DNA of 64,000 nucleotides from assembly GCA_949126835.1 (NCBI GenBank), contig OX421494.1, forward strand, positions 1,364,001 to 1,428,000. The letters are read 5' to 3'. Both the position numbers and the translations under genes were made by a program. Position 1 is the first letter of the stretch. Every line of letters begins with the position of its first letter. The notes under the pieces are model-generated. The model was given only the letters and a program-made list of their open reading frames with translations. It made no database searches and was not told the origin of the DNA. The stretch is from Anisus vortex (Eukaryota > Mollusca > Gastropoda > Planorbidae). This document shows positions 1 to 11,309 of this stretch, piece by piece.

Positions 1-773
1 AATGGAGTGGGAGAAAGCTAAACTATTGGAGATTGAAGAACAAAAAACCTGCCCTATGGAGGACCAGACCCTCTTGTAAACTCACCAACTCTAGAGGAAA
101 CAACAAAGGAAATAATGTCACACAAGAACCATAAAGCCCCAGGAGGGGACCTTATCACAGCAGAGCTAATCAAACATGGCGGGAGAGAGCTACACATAGA
201 AAAACACAAGCTAATAGAAAAAAATATGGCAAGAAGAAAAAATGCCTACAGACTGGGAAACTGCATTAGTAACACCAATAGACAAGAAAGGATCTACACT
301 TAATTGTGCAAACTATAGAGGAATCTCCCTTTTAAATGTTACATACAAGGCTATGTCTAAATTAATAGCAAGTAGACTACAACAATATACATAAAAAGAT
401 ACTAGGTGATTACCAATGCGGATTCCGACCTAACAGATCCACAAACGACCAGATCTTTACCATTAGATGTCTGCTTGAAAAGTGTTATGAATATAATATA
501 CCGGTACATCAGCTTTACATAGACTACAAAATGGCTTATGCTAGTATCAATAGAAAATATCTATATGAAACACTGGAATTCTTTGGGATCCCTAATAAGC
601 TAACTAGACTAATATATATGACACTATGTAAATCTAGGAGTAAAGTCAAGGCGCAGGGAGAATACTCGCGTGAATTCCCAATTCAACAAGGACTACGACA
701 AGGAGACTCACTATCGTGCATGCTATTTAACCTAGTATTAGAGTGAGTCATCAGAAACATTAATGTAGGTAGA
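1..773 (+). pseudogene. Non-LTR retrotransposon reverse transcriptase fragment
   Basis: Three reading frames together give the palm half of a LINE reverse transcriptase. A KAPGGD-like block lies near 135, NYRGISLLN near 312-340, CGFRPNRST near 417-440, a YIDYKMAY segment (motif A, normally F/Y-x-D) near 515-540, and QGLRQGDSLS (motif B) near 688-715. Frameshifts and stops separate the blocks, so this is a dead copy. The fragment begins before the window and is cut at 774 by a hAT MITE. The YADD box that should follow is absent. The style is that of APE-type LINEs; the clade was not resolved. Confidence 0.85.
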
Positions 774-781
774 CACTAGAG

Positions 782-1127
782 CAAGGGTCGGGAACTTTTT
801 TGTCTTAGAGAGCCATGGATACCACATGTTTTGAAAAGTAATTCTGTGAGAGCCATACATTATGTTTAAAACTAAAAATTCAAGTAAATGTGTGCATTTT
901 GCGTAATTTCAACACTAAAAGTACAATAATTATGTCTGAATTATTCTGATGCTGAGCTGCAGTAGACTTTAGCTCATTTGTAGAATGAAATATTGATATG
1001 CAATCAATATATAGATCAAAAAGTCTTCAAAAACATTTTTTAAAATAATCGAACATTTGTCTGCGAGCCAGACGCAGCCATCAAAAGAGCCACATCTGGC
1101 TCGCAATCCATGGGTTCCCGACCCCTG
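782..1127. mobile_element. hAT-type MITE with 8-bp target duplication
   Basis: A 346-bp element has ends CAAGGGTCGGGAAC at the left and GTTCCCGACCCCTG at the right, which are near-perfect inverted repeats. It is flanked by CACTAGAG (774-781) and TACTAGAG (1128-1135), an 8-bp target duplication with one mismatch. The subterminal 'gagccacat' words occur in both orientations. No coding capacity. It interrupts the LINE fragment to its left. Confidence 0.85.
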
Positions 1128-1136
1128 TACTAGAGC

Positions 1137-1560
1137 ATATTAGGTTTTCAACGGGGGCGTTATCGTCCCCCGGGGGGGCGGTAAGAGGCTTTAGGGGAGC
1201 GCTAACATTCCCGGGGGCGATTGGGGGCGGTGAAGGTCAGGTGGGCGGTACAAACGTACCTGATATATTTGGACACCTCACGATTATTTTTTGGATGAAA
1301 TATGATGTAAACGCAAGTGCTGCTAAATATATATCCCCCAAAAGTATGCATACATATTATTAAACTAATAAGAAATAGGAATCGCAATGACTTTTCGATG
1401 AAGTAGGGGTCAGAATTTGGCAAATGTTGTATGCGGACGTCTGGTCCTATGGTTGACCGATCACTGTCGCCTTAACATCTGCTAATATTAATATTTCGAT
1501 CTTATTTATACTGAGATGTCTTTTAATGCGTTATAACTTTCCATCTTTACAGCGATGTTT
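1137..1560 (-). mobile_element. Truncated copy of the GC-rich-ended hAT-like element
   Basis: From the end starting at about 1140 (AGGTTTTCAACGGGGGCG) the sequence matches the reverse complement of 36,130-36,539, including the GC-rich end, the CGTACCTGATATATTT block and the AGAAATAGGAATCGCA block. The 35.5-kb copy is complete and this one keeps only about 420 bp. The far end is lost where LINE sequence begins near 1565. Confidence 0.75.
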
Positions 1561-1564
1561 TCAC

Positions 1565-2510
1565 TATAGTTTAGTGGTATAGATGGTATGATCTGCCAAA
1601 TTGCATCCACACAGGCACAAAAGTAAGATTATTTGCCGATGATTGCATAATTTATAGAATAATAAAGACAGGAAAAGATAGTGAACTTTTACAAAAAGAC
1701 CTAGATGAACTACAAAAATGGGAATCAAACTGGAGTATGTCTTTTCACCCAGAAAAATGCCAACTAATAAGGGTGTCAAAGAAAAAGAAACAAATAATAA
1801 CAAACTACTTCATTCATGGTAAAGAACTAACTCAAACTAGCAATGCTAAGTATCTAGGAGTAATAATAAATGATAAGTTATCTTGGAACCCTCACATTGA
1901 TGAAGTAATTAAAAAATCAAACAAAACATTAGGATTCATAAAAAGGAACTTTTACAAATGTAATAAGAATATAAAACTAAAATGCTATCTCACATTAGTT
2001 AGGCCTATACTAGAATATGCAGGATCTGTATGGGACCCATCAACTAAAGAAAACATTAAAAAATTAGAACAAATTCAAAAAAGAGCTGCAAGGTTTATAA
2101 CTAGTGAATATTCCCAATTGACAAGAGTAACACCATTAGTCAAATCACTAAACCTAGAAACACTAGAGGACAGAAGGGCAAAGAGTAAAGTAGTAATAAT
2201 ACATAAGGCATTAAACTCTAATTTAGAAATACAACCCAATAACAATCTGTTGCAAAGCTCAGATAAACATAAAGACAAAAACACCTTCCTTGTCCCTTAT
2301 GCGAGAACAAATGCATATAAGTACTCTTTCTTCCCGAGTGGCATTCGGGCATGGAATGGGTTGCCTGAACAAACCAGGAAAACCAATAACCTAACATCAT
2401 TTAAAACATTAATAAAAATGCAGGACTAGACTCGGACCACAGATGAGCGTAGGACGCAATAATCTTCTTTATAGAAGGAGCGTCTGTAATGTATAAGATA
2501 AGAAGATAAG
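1565..2510 (+). mobile_element. CR1/Jockey-like LINE, 3' part (reference copy of family A)
   Basis: This is the longest copy of a family that recurs throughout the window. The reading frame is open from about 1600, with RLFADDC (catalytic motif C) near 1630, to the stop at 2429. The ORF of 230 residues from 1737 covers the thumb and C-terminus: KYLGV, LVRPILEYAGSVWDP, and a C-terminal [10 protein letters not shown] motif typical of CR1/Jockey-clade LINEs. Behind the stop lies a short 3' UTR (AATAATCTTCTTTATAGAAG) and a tail of AAGAT units (2483-2505). It is 5'-truncated, as usual for LINE insertions. Confidence 0.85.
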
Positions 2511-2700
2511 ATCTATGAGCCTTACAGGCTTACAGTTCTCCATGTTAGCTTAGTAGCCTAGACCTACATACTCTATATCACTACATACTAGTACGGCAGT
2601 CAAAGCTAGTTAGTCGATCCTTTTACACTTTAACGATCCCCTGTGCGGTAGCCAAGAGGGGAGGTTGAAGATATCATAATTTTAGACAAATGTAAATACA
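2511..2700. other. Short unassigned spacer
   Basis: Low-complexity, non-coding sequence between the LINE tail and the decayed transposase. Nothing recognisable was seen. Confidence 0.5.
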
Positions 2701-3795
2701 CATTATTCAGTTGCAGCCTCAAGAGGTGGTAAATACTGTCAAAGTTTCATGGCATTTCTAGCACCATATGGCCAGATCGAGTTGAAAGTGTAAAACCATT
2801 TGTAGCTCATCTACCAGGGGTTAAGTTGGCTTTGGAATACCTTTTAAAGCTGAATCTTACTCCGAAAACCAGAAAAAGAAATCCATGGAGCTATAATATG
2901 TTATGTTGGTTCACTTGCATCATAATGTCAGTCGTGTGGGACACTGTACTTGTCCCTATTGACTTCTGCAACAAAGTCATTTAAGTCTGTGATGCGACTA
3001 TAGGCTATATATATGGAAGCTGCTAACATAGAAAGCATATAATATGCACAACTAGGGGCTTTGCGAAACAGTTGGAAAGCAATGTTGAATGAAGCTAAGC
3101 TTGTTGCAGCCAACCTGCAGATAGAAGTACAATTGTTTAGGAACAATAATACAACTGCCAGAAAAAGAACAAGATTTCCTGATGAAAATGTGAATGAGAT
3201 GAATGAAACAGAAGAATGCCATGAGGAAGCCCACTTTCGAAAACACATATTTTATGTTGTATTGGATATTGTTATTGGAGGGCTTACAATTTACAGATCG
3301 GTTCAATTCAGTCAAATATATTTCTGACACATTCAGCTTTCTTTGGAACTACCAAAAGATGTCAGAAGAAGACTTGAAGTATAAATTTAAGCTGCTAAGT
3401 TAGCAGAAAAGTATTATAATGACATAAGTTGTGAAGAATTTCTTTGGGAAATAATTCACCTAACAATGGTTCACAATGCAAATTTTGGTAAAGAACAGTT
3501 GGGTGCAGTGGAACTGTTAAATGCTCTGGCAATTTGCAAATTAGAAAATATTTTTCCTTACATAAGTGTCAGTTAGAGGATGTCCCTTACATCACCAGCC
3601 ACAGTAGCATTAGCAGAGAGGCGCTTCAGTAAACGTCAACTCATCAAAAATTACCTTAGGTGTACCATGAGTCATAATCGCCTGAACAACTTGGCTAGGC
3701 TCAGTATTGAGTCTGGCATTGCAAGACAAATAAACTTTGACAATGTAATTCGTAGTTTTGCCAAGAAAAAGGAACGCAAGGCAGCCCTGTTTTAA
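2700..3795 (+). pseudogene. Decayed hAT-family transposase (ZMYM1/P52rIPK-like)
   Basis: Broken frames spell the C-terminal half of a hAT transposase of the type found in ZMYM1-like proteins. A degenerate RW-x-ARAD region with VKPFVAHLPG lies near 2780-2815, WDTVLVPIDFCNK near 2937-2975, and ISDTFSFLWNY near 3320-3350. The C-terminal dimerisation region ends with RRFSKRQLIKNYLR (3610-3660) and LARLSIESGIARQINFD (3690-3742), closing at 3795. At least four frameshifts or stops are present, so it is not functional. No terminal inverted repeats were identified. Confidence 0.75.
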
Positions 3796-4680
3796 TAAAA
3801 CTAGTCTTTTTCTTCTCCGTTTTTTTTAATCATTCATGTAGTCCTATTAATTAATGTATTTACTGTTGACTATTTCTATTCAAGAAACAGTAAGCATTTA
3901 AAAGATGATAATGATTTGGGTATAGGCCTATATGTAAATAATTAATGATTCGACAGACATGCATAAAATGCGATTAAGATGTAGGATTTATGTACTTTTT
4001 TGTAATAGTACCGTATTGAAAAGTTGTGAAGTTTTTAATCGTTTATACTTCATATAAATACAAGTTAAAACGCATTGAACTTGAAGTCTTTTTAATTGAC
4101 TTAATATAATATTACAATTTATTTATTACAGAGTTTCACCTGTCATAGATATGTCCCAAATTATTAAATCAAGAAGCTGTGACAAATACAAATACCTTAC
4201 CTTAACATGTGTCACATATTCTCAATTTACTCTCTCAATGTTCACATTCGAATTAATCCATATTAAAATGAATTATGACAAGTTAATTAACAATTTAACT
4301 ATCCAACTTTAAAATCTCCAATACTTCTCTAGTTGTTGTCAACCAAATTACTCATCAATCATCAGTGAGAGTAACTTTTCCCATTTATCTTTGTAATTTT
4401 TGCAATTTTTCTGATTAATACTGAAGCGGAGGAACAATTAGATCTACAACAATTTAAACTAAGAACTATGTACTTGATTAATGTATTTTTGTAATAGACC
4501 TGTAAGGCTGTGATTGAAATGATTACACTCTAAAAGTAAATGGTAACACTTATGACACTTTACAAAATGATCCACAGACCTTTTAAAAAGATTCCCGACT
4601 TTTCAAACGTAATACAACTAACTAAATCAAATGACAAGTGTTAGAATAAAAAATGTGTTGTTTTTTTGTTTTTGTTTTTG
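3796..4680. other. AT-rich non-coding stretch
   Basis: Roughly 0.9 kb of AT-rich sequence without ORFs or repeat structure that I can recognise. Confidence 0.5.
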
Positions 4681-4704
4681 GGGGGGGGGGGGGGGGGGGG
4701 GGGG
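4681..4704 (+). repeat. Poly-G tract (24 G)
   Basis: An uninterrupted run of G at 4681-4704 at the head of a SINE-like unit. It creates glycine-rich spurious ORFs. Confidence 0.9.
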
Positions 4705-4885
4705 AGGGGGCCCAGAAAGGATCTCGTACCGGCACCTTTTTTTTCTCTCGAGGGCCCTGGCGGGTTCTATCCCTGCCCTGCCACCGACCGATCCCTGTCG
4801 CCCTGCAGGAGTTTTGGGCCTAGTGGACGTAATAATCTTCTATCTAGAAGGAACGTCCGTAAACTTACAAGATAGTGTTGGTATA
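4705..4885 (+). mobile_element. SINE-like family B, plus-strand copy
   Basis: The segment (CCTGCAGGAGTTTTGGGCC, then GTAATAATCTTCTATCTAG) recurs in reverse at 13,322-13,452. Its 3' end closely resembles the 3' UTR of LINE family A (AATAATCTTCTTTATAGAAG) and ends in ACAAGAT, suggesting that it borrows that LINE's machinery. Confidence 0.6.
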
Positions 4886-4984
4886 ACTTCTTCTTCTTCA
4901 TATTATTGTGGAGACCCCGTTAGGCCGGAGGAAAAAGTCCACAATTTAACTCCATATACAATTTTATAACAAACAAATAAGAAT

Positions 4985-5350
4985 TACAGAGTTTCACTTG
5001 AGGTATTTAGTCCAACCCTTCAGTGAAGATTTGAAAGCCGACACAGATGGGGCAGTGATGGAGGCCTGGTCCAGTGTGTTCAAGTCTAATGGCTGACGGA
5101 AAAAATAAGAACATTTGTAGACGTCGGTGTGAGCGTGTGGACCATGCAGTTTGATTTGATGACCTCGGGTAGAGCGGGATGCGACCTGGCTGTGTGGACA
5201 TTTCCACGTGGCGGTTCATGATCGTGTACATAGTGGTGACCTTGTTTACCGCTCTGCGGTGTTGTAGGGGCTCAAGTTTCAGTTTGGCCACCAAAGCAGG
5301 GGCGCTTTGGCCGTAAACCTGTAGGATACGACGTGCCGCTCAACGTTGGG
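4985..5350 (-). mobile_element. LINE C-terminal fragment (CR1/Jockey-like)
   Basis: On the minus strand a frame reads LEPLQHRRAVNKVTTMYTI and then a region ending FFPSAIR-like, the usual C-terminal signature of CR1/Jockey LINE ORF2. The conserved WN-x-LP is replaced after a frameshift. It is a relic. Confidence 0.6.
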
Positions 5351-5450
5351 TCATTTCTAACGTGGATATTTGGAGGTATTGTAAAATAATTAGTGGTTCT
5401 AATTTAGCCCAAATAACAGCAAAGTCAGGAGTTCCACAAGCCAAACTGTA

Positions 5451-6466
5451 CTACTAAACTTCTAAAATAAACTTTCTACTAAACTTCTAAAGTAAACTTT
5501 CTACTAAACTTCTAAAGTAAACTTTCAACTAAACTTCAAAAGTAATCTTTCTACTAAACTTCTAAAGTAAACTTTCTACTAAACTTCTAAAGAAAACTTT
5601 CTACTAAACTTCTAAAGTAAACTTTCTACTAACCTTCTAAAGTAAACTTTCTATTAAATTTCAAAAGCAAACTTTCTACTAAAATTCTAAAGTAAACTTT
5701 CTACTAAACTTCTAAAGTAAACTTTCTACTAAACTTCTAAAGTAAACTTTTTACTTAACTTGTAAAGTAAACTTTCTACTAAACTTCAAAAGTAAACTTT
5801 CTACTAAACTTCTAAAGTAAACTTTCTACTAAACTTCTAAAGAAAACTTTCTACTAAACTTCTAAAGTAAACTTTCTACTAACCTTCTAAAGTAAACTTC
5901 CTACTAAACTTCTAAAGTAAACTTTTTTCACTAAACTTCTAAAGTAAGCTTTCTACTTAACTTCTAAAGTAAACTTTCTACTAAACTTCTAAAGTAAACT
6001 TTCTACTAAACTTCTTAAGTAAACTTTCTGCTAAACTTCTAAAGTAAACTTTCTACTGAACTTTTTAAGTAAACTTTCTACTAGCCTTCGAAAGTAAACT
6101 TTCTACTAAACTGCTAAAGTAAACTTTCTACTAAACTTCTAAAGTAGACTTTCTACTAAACTTCTAAAGTAATCTTTCTACTAAAATTTCTAAAGTAAAC
6201 TTTCTACTAAACTTCTGAAGTAATCTTTCTACTAAAATTTCTAAAGTAAACTTTCTACTAAACTTCTAAAGTAAACTTTCTACTAAACTTCTAAAGTAAA
6301 CTTTCTACTAAACTTCTAAAGTAATCTTTCTACTAAAATGTCTAAAGTAAACTTTCTACTAAACTTCTAAAGTAAACTTTCTACTAAACTTCTAAAGTAA
6401 TCTTTCTACTAAAATGTCTAAAGTAAACTTTCTACTAAACTTCTAAAGTAAACTTTCTACTAAACT
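5451..6466. repeat. 25-bp minisatellite, about 40 copies
   Basis: The unit CTACTAAACTTCTAAAGTAA plus ACTTT repeats head to tail with few substitutions (variants GTAATCTTT, AAAATGTCT). The unit is 25 bp over roughly 1,015 bp. No spacers and no ORF. Confidence 0.95.
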
Positions 6467-6689
6467 ATACAAAATCTTCTTAAAAAGAAAAGAACAAAAA
6501 TAAAATAATGCACAAAATCAATTTAAAATTTTTTTTAAATATTAGATTAAAACAGTTCCTTGTATTGTGTATCTAAAACAATTATATAATATATATATCT
6601 ATATGTCAAGTCAATTTGCATTAAATATAATATAAATATAAAAAATGCCAAGCTGCTGTCATACTAATGCCAAAAGATCAAATCAAACT

Positions 6690-7225
6690 CATCCAAATAT
6701 TTATATCGTCAAATTGCCTTTAAACTAATGTAAATATTTATATCCTCAAATTGCCTTTAAACTAATGCAAATAATATATTATATTAAGTCAAATTGCCTT
6801 TAAACTAATGTAAATATTTATATTGTCAAATTGCCATTAAACTAATGCAAATATATATTAAGTCAAATATTCTTTAAACTTATGCAAATATATATCAAAT
6901 CAAATTGCCTTTAAACTAATGCAAATATACCGTATATAGTCAAATTGCCTTAAACTTTAAATTAATGCAAATATATATCAAATCAAATTGCTTTTAAACT
7001 AATGCAAATATATATAAAGTCAAATTGCCTGAACTTTAAACTAATGCAAATATAGATGAAGTCAAATTGCCTTTAAACTAATGCAAATATATATATCAAG
7101 TCAAATTCCCTTAAAACTAATGCAAATATATTATACCAAGTCAAATTGCCTTTAAACTAATGCAAATATATATATATATATATAACTGCCATTAAACTAC
7201 CATACAAATATATAACAAGTCAAAT
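6690..7225. repeat. AT-rich 36-40 bp tandem repeat
   Basis: Degenerate units of the form CAAATTGCCTTTAAACTAAT followed by GCAAATATATAT occur about 14 times with variable AT spacers. The array abuts the 3' side of the minus-strand LINE. Confidence 0.85.
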
Positions 7226-7300
7226 TTAAATTTAATGTAATAAAGCGTTAAAACATATATCAAATCATCTTGTAAAACAGAAACTCCAATGGCATCCTTC

Positions 7301-7314
7301 CGTCTCGCGAGACG
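7301..7314. other. Perfect palindrome in LINE 3' UTR
   Basis: CGTCTCGCGAGACG is a 14-bp perfect palindrome lying just outside the LINE stop codon (7323). In RNA it would form a short stem close to the 3' end, where LINE reverse transcriptases commonly recognise their template. That role is inference. Confidence 0.7.
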
Positions 7315-7322
7315 ATGGTGCA

Positions 7323-10300
7323 TCACCGTGATTCGAGGTTGCACTTCCTCGTGTGGCTGAGCAGGCCTATCCTTGAATGACAGTCTTTTTTACAGCCTTT
7401 GCACACGTGTTCTGTGGGTCCTATTTTTTCCGCTTTTCTTTTAGCCCTTTTTTTTATGCTCTCCTCCATTCTATTTTCCTCTGCCGTTTTAACCCCTTTC
7501 CTGACAACAGTGCGCCAGGTGGACCGATCCTCTGCCTTCTCCTCCCAGTCACTTGTACTTATTCTGGCTGCTCTCATGTCTCTCATACAGACATCTTTAT
7601 AGCGGAGGCGTGGGCGACCTGTCTTTCTCTTCCCAGATGCCAATTCTCCATATAGGAGGTCCTTTGGGATTCTGCCTGGACTCATTCTTCTTACATGTCC
7701 TAGCCATCTTAGGCGCCTTTCACTGAGGACTGCGAACATGCTTTGGGCGCTGGCGCGCGTCAGTACCTCACTGTTAGGGACTTTGTCCTGCCATTTAATG
7801 CCAAGGACGCGACGCAGACACCTCAGGTGGAAGCTATTTAGCTTGCGCTCATGGGATGCATAGGTTGTCCATGATTCGCTACCATAAAGCAGCGTGCTGA
7901 TGACGCAGGCCTGGTAGACACATAGTTTGGTCCTTTCTGTCAGCCTGGTGTTTTCCCAAACCCGTTTACCAAGTATAGCCATTGTGGCAGCTGCCTTGCC
8001 GATTCTGCTATTTAGTTCATCCTCTATGGACAATGAGCTGGAAATCTTGGACCCCAAGTAGGTGAAACAGTCCACAACTTCCAGGTTTTCGTTTTCTATA
8101 GTAATGATAGGAACGGAGCATGTGTCTTGGGCCATGATATTTGTCTTCTTTATGCTCACCTGCAGGCCGAATTCTTTGCAGGCGTTGGCGAAGCTTGACA
8201 CAAGCTGTTGTAGGCCTGTTTCTGTGTGTGATATCAGGGCCGCATCGTCAGCAAAAAGTAGCTCGCGAATTAGGACCTCTTTCGTTTTGGTTTTGGCTCG
8301 GAGACGGGCAGTGTTGAAAAGTCCTCCATCAGCTCTGGTGTGTAACCAGATTCCATCACTACTATCCTTGAAGGCGTATCGGAGCAGTATAGAGAAGAAT
8401 ATTGCGAACAGTGTTGGTGCGAGTACACAGCCTTGCTTTACACCGCTACTGACTGGGAAGGCTTCAGAGGTGGCTCCGTTGAAGTGCACTGTGCCCTGCA
8501 TGTTATCATGGAACTGTCTGATGATGGCGAGTAAGTGTGGGGGACAGCCAATTTTTTCCAGAATTTGGAACAGCCCACTGCGACTAACTAAATCAAAGGC
8601 TTTTGTCAGGTCTATGAAGGCGATGTATAGTGGCATCTGCTGCTCTCTACATTTTTCCTGCATCTGCCGTATGGAGAACACCATGTCTATGGTAGACCGA
8701 CCCGCCCGAAAACCACATTGTGACTCTGGATAAACTCGGGAGGCTAAACTCTGCAAGCGAGTAAGAGTGACGCGGGCAAAAGCCTTTCCTACGATGCTCA
8801 GAAGCGAGATACCGCGGTAGTTATTGCAGTCGCTTCTATCGCCCTTATTCTTATATAGCGTGACTATGTTTGCGTCCTTCATGTCCTGGGGGATGTATCC
8901 CTGTTCCCAGCAGAGGACTAGCAGCTCGTGTAAGGGCTGGAGCAGCACTGTCTTACCGTTCTTCAGAGCTTCTGGAGGTATTCCATCGCTCCCAGGGGCT
9001 TTTCCACAGGCTAGGCGGTCGATGGCTTTGCTTAGCTCTTCCTGTGTGGGAATGGCATCTAGTTCTTCCATGAGCGGCATGTCGGGGATGTCATCTAGGG
9101 CGGTGCTGGAGACTGTGTTAACTGTTGCATACAGTTCCAGGTAATGTTCAATCCAGCGTTTGAGCTGTTCCGCTTCGTCCTTGATGATTTCTCCAGTTTT
9201 GGATTTTAGGGGTGCAACCTTTGACGTCGTAGGGCCGATTGCTTTTTTAATGTTTTCGTACATGGCTTTGGCGTTTCCCATATCAGCAGCTGATTGTATG
9301 CTTGAGCAGAGGTTAAGCCAGTAGGTATTGGCACATTGACGGGCAACCCTCTGAGCATGCATCTTAGCTGTTTTGAGGGCGTGCAGTGTGTCGGGAGTAG
9401 GCTTCTCCTTGTATGCCAGGAGAGCTTTCCTTTTAGCTTCGGTGACAGGTTTCATTTCATCCCAGTTGGCGTCGAACCAGTCCGTGTTTTCGCGTTTTTT
9501 TTTGCCAAAGGCATGTATTGCTGAGTCGTATATCGAATCGCGGAGATCCGACCATTTGGAGTCAATAGTGACATTTTGGGTTGATTTTGGGAGGGCTTCT
9601 TGTATTTTGCCAATGTAAAGCTGTGTTTTTACTGGGTCCTTCATGCAATAGGTGTTTATGCGTTGACGTCTCTTTTCTTTGGTGTGATACGAGTTCCTTC
9701 GCATTATTCGTACCTTGCTGGCCACTAGGGAGTGATCAGTGTCGCAGTCGGCACTATGGTAACTACGGGTGAGAAGAACACTAGCAAGTTGTGAACGCCT
9801 GGTGATGATGAGGTCCAACTGGTGCCATTGGCGCGATCGAGGGTGTCTCCAGGACACTTGGTGTATATCTTTGCATTTAAAGAAAGTGTTAGTCACACAC
9901 AAGCCCCGTGAACAACACAGTTCCAGCAATCTCTGTCCGTTCTCATTTATTTTGCCCCTTCCAAAAAGACCAAGGCACGTGGGCCAAGCCACGTGGTCTC
10001 CCCCCACTCTAGCGTTGAAGTCTCCTAAGAGATAGATTGCCTCATTTTTGTGGATGCCGGCTATTGCTTGTTCTAAGGCGTCGTAGAACTGGTCCTTCTC
10101 TTCTGAGGTAGAGCAGAGAGTTGGGGCGTACACACTAAATATGTTGGCCGGGCCATCAGATGTTCTGAGTCGTAGTGCGATGATCCTCTCCGTGCCTGAT
10201 GATGGGGGTTCAATGAAGGGTAGGAGGGTATTCTTCACTGCGAAACCCACGCCATGCTGTTTTGGTGCACCTGTGGGTCTGCCTTGCCAGAAGAATGTGT

Positions 10301-10556
10301 AGTTTGTTTCTTTCAGTGAGCCGCTGTCTGGTAGCCTAGTCTCCTGGAGGCAGGCGATGTCAATTTTTAGCCTGTCAAGTTCTCTGTCGATGATGCCTGT
10401 CTTCCGCATATCGTTGATGGATTGCAGGTCAGTTATGATGCCGGGACACATAGTCCTAACGTTCCAGCTTGCAATTCGAAGAGCTGGAGTCTTCTTTTTA
10501 TTTTTCGTATTTCCTGGTGCAGGGCTTTTTGGCCCACTTGTTGAGCTGATGCTCTA
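7323..10556 (-). CDS. Nearly intact LINE ORF2: endonuclease-reverse transcriptase
   Basis: This is an open frame of 1,042 residues from the Met at 10,451, with in-frame sequence continuing upstream to a stop near 10,556. The order is as follows. An APE-type endonuclease spans 1-250 (QETR at 36-39, VYAP near 107-110, GDFN at 143-146, TDH at 238-240). A reverse transcriptase follows at about 485-770 (KAPGSDGIP, NYRGISLLS, FIDLTKAFD at 612-620, GVKQGCVLAP, FADD at 733-736). Next is a GHVRRM/KRKTGRPRLRYKD segment. A C-terminal CCHC finger closes the protein (C1017, C1020, H1033, C1037). The endonuclease's conserved Asn (SWNVRTM) lies just upstream of that Met, so the Met at 10,451 is unlikely to be the true start. 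All catalytic motifs are intact, so this may be a young copy. The clade is APE-type LINE, RTE-like in style. Confidence 0.9.
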
Positions 10557-10786
10557 ATCTCCACGCACCCAGTGGAGAAGGCAGGCCATGACGGGATAGC
10601 ACCTATTTGACTGGGGGCTGCCCAGTTTAAGGCGGGCGGTAGCTGTCCAGTGAAACTTGTTAGTCTCTCCCACCGTCGGAAGCAACCCCTGGCGCCCAGC
10701 TCTACGTCAATTGAGCTTTGGCTTAGAACCGGTAGACTGCTGTCTACAGTTCTACCGGTTCTAAAACAGAAACTACGGCTGGGCAA
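10433..10786 (-). CDS. Overlapping upstream ORF of the LINE (117 aa)
   Basis: A 117-residue frame starting at 10,786 overlaps the endonuclease frame by about 120 bp. It could be an upstream ORF, a decayed ORF1, or the original 5' part of ORF2 now displaced by a frameshift. No domain is recognisable. It is compositionally unremarkable and may simply be non-coding 5' UTR. Confidence 0.35.
   Translation of the reverse strand: MPSRSFCFRTGRTVDSSLPVLSQSSIDVELGARGCFRRWERLTSFTGQLPPALNWAAPSQIGAIPSWPAFSTGCVEIRASAQQVGQKALHQEIRKIKRRLQLFELQAGTLGLCVPAS
10725..10762. other. Stem-loop in LINE 5' UTR
   Basis: AGAACCGGTAG at 10,725 is matched exactly by CTACCGGTTCT ending at 10,762. The stem can extend by four pairs past one bulged base, around a 7-nt loop. 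It lies in the presumed 5' UTR of the minus-strand LINE. Confidence 0.7.
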
Positions 10787-10859
10787 TCTTATGCAGGCCT
10801 TGAGGGCATTTAGATTTCAGATGGTTTGCTGGATTTATTTGCATTTTTATTAGGAGAAT

Positions 10860-11300
10860 CATTTTCAAACTTTAAAATACATTTGAAAACAAGCATTTTC
10901 TGGCTTGAAGATCAACAAATCTAAGAATATGTCTTTATTGTCAGACTGCAACTTGCATGCTGTCATACGAAGTTCAACAAGTAAACTTGCGCCAGATTTC
11001 AAGAATATTGTCAAAAATTGGAAACAGTTACACATTAGAAATCAATAATTGTAGTGACAATTAGTCAGTTTGTGTCTAAATTAAAACCATTGGTAGGTAA
11101 TATAAACAAATTATTATAATAAAGCAGTGTAAAATCTTGTTAACAAATTAGAAAACGTGTTTGTTCATATTGTAAAATATAATGCATACGTGTATTGGAC
11201 AAAAATAACAATAATTGGTTATTTATACTGTTTAATAAATTATAAATATTTCATAATAACTTATTGTGATATGTTGCTACAAATTACAAAGTGGACATAA
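10860..11300. other. AT-rich non-coding stretch
   Basis: No ORF, repeat or splice signal was recognised between the LINE 5' end and the next minisatellite. Confidence 0.5.
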
Positions 11301-11309
11301 TATACATGC

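Noticed and set aside
4631..4969. Glycine-rich ORF
   Set aside because: It starts in a poly-G run and continues through a SINE-like unit, with no protein signature.
8062..8733. A 223-codon plus-strand ORF
   Set aside because: It is antisense to the reverse transcriptase of the minus-strand LINE and has no coherent motif.
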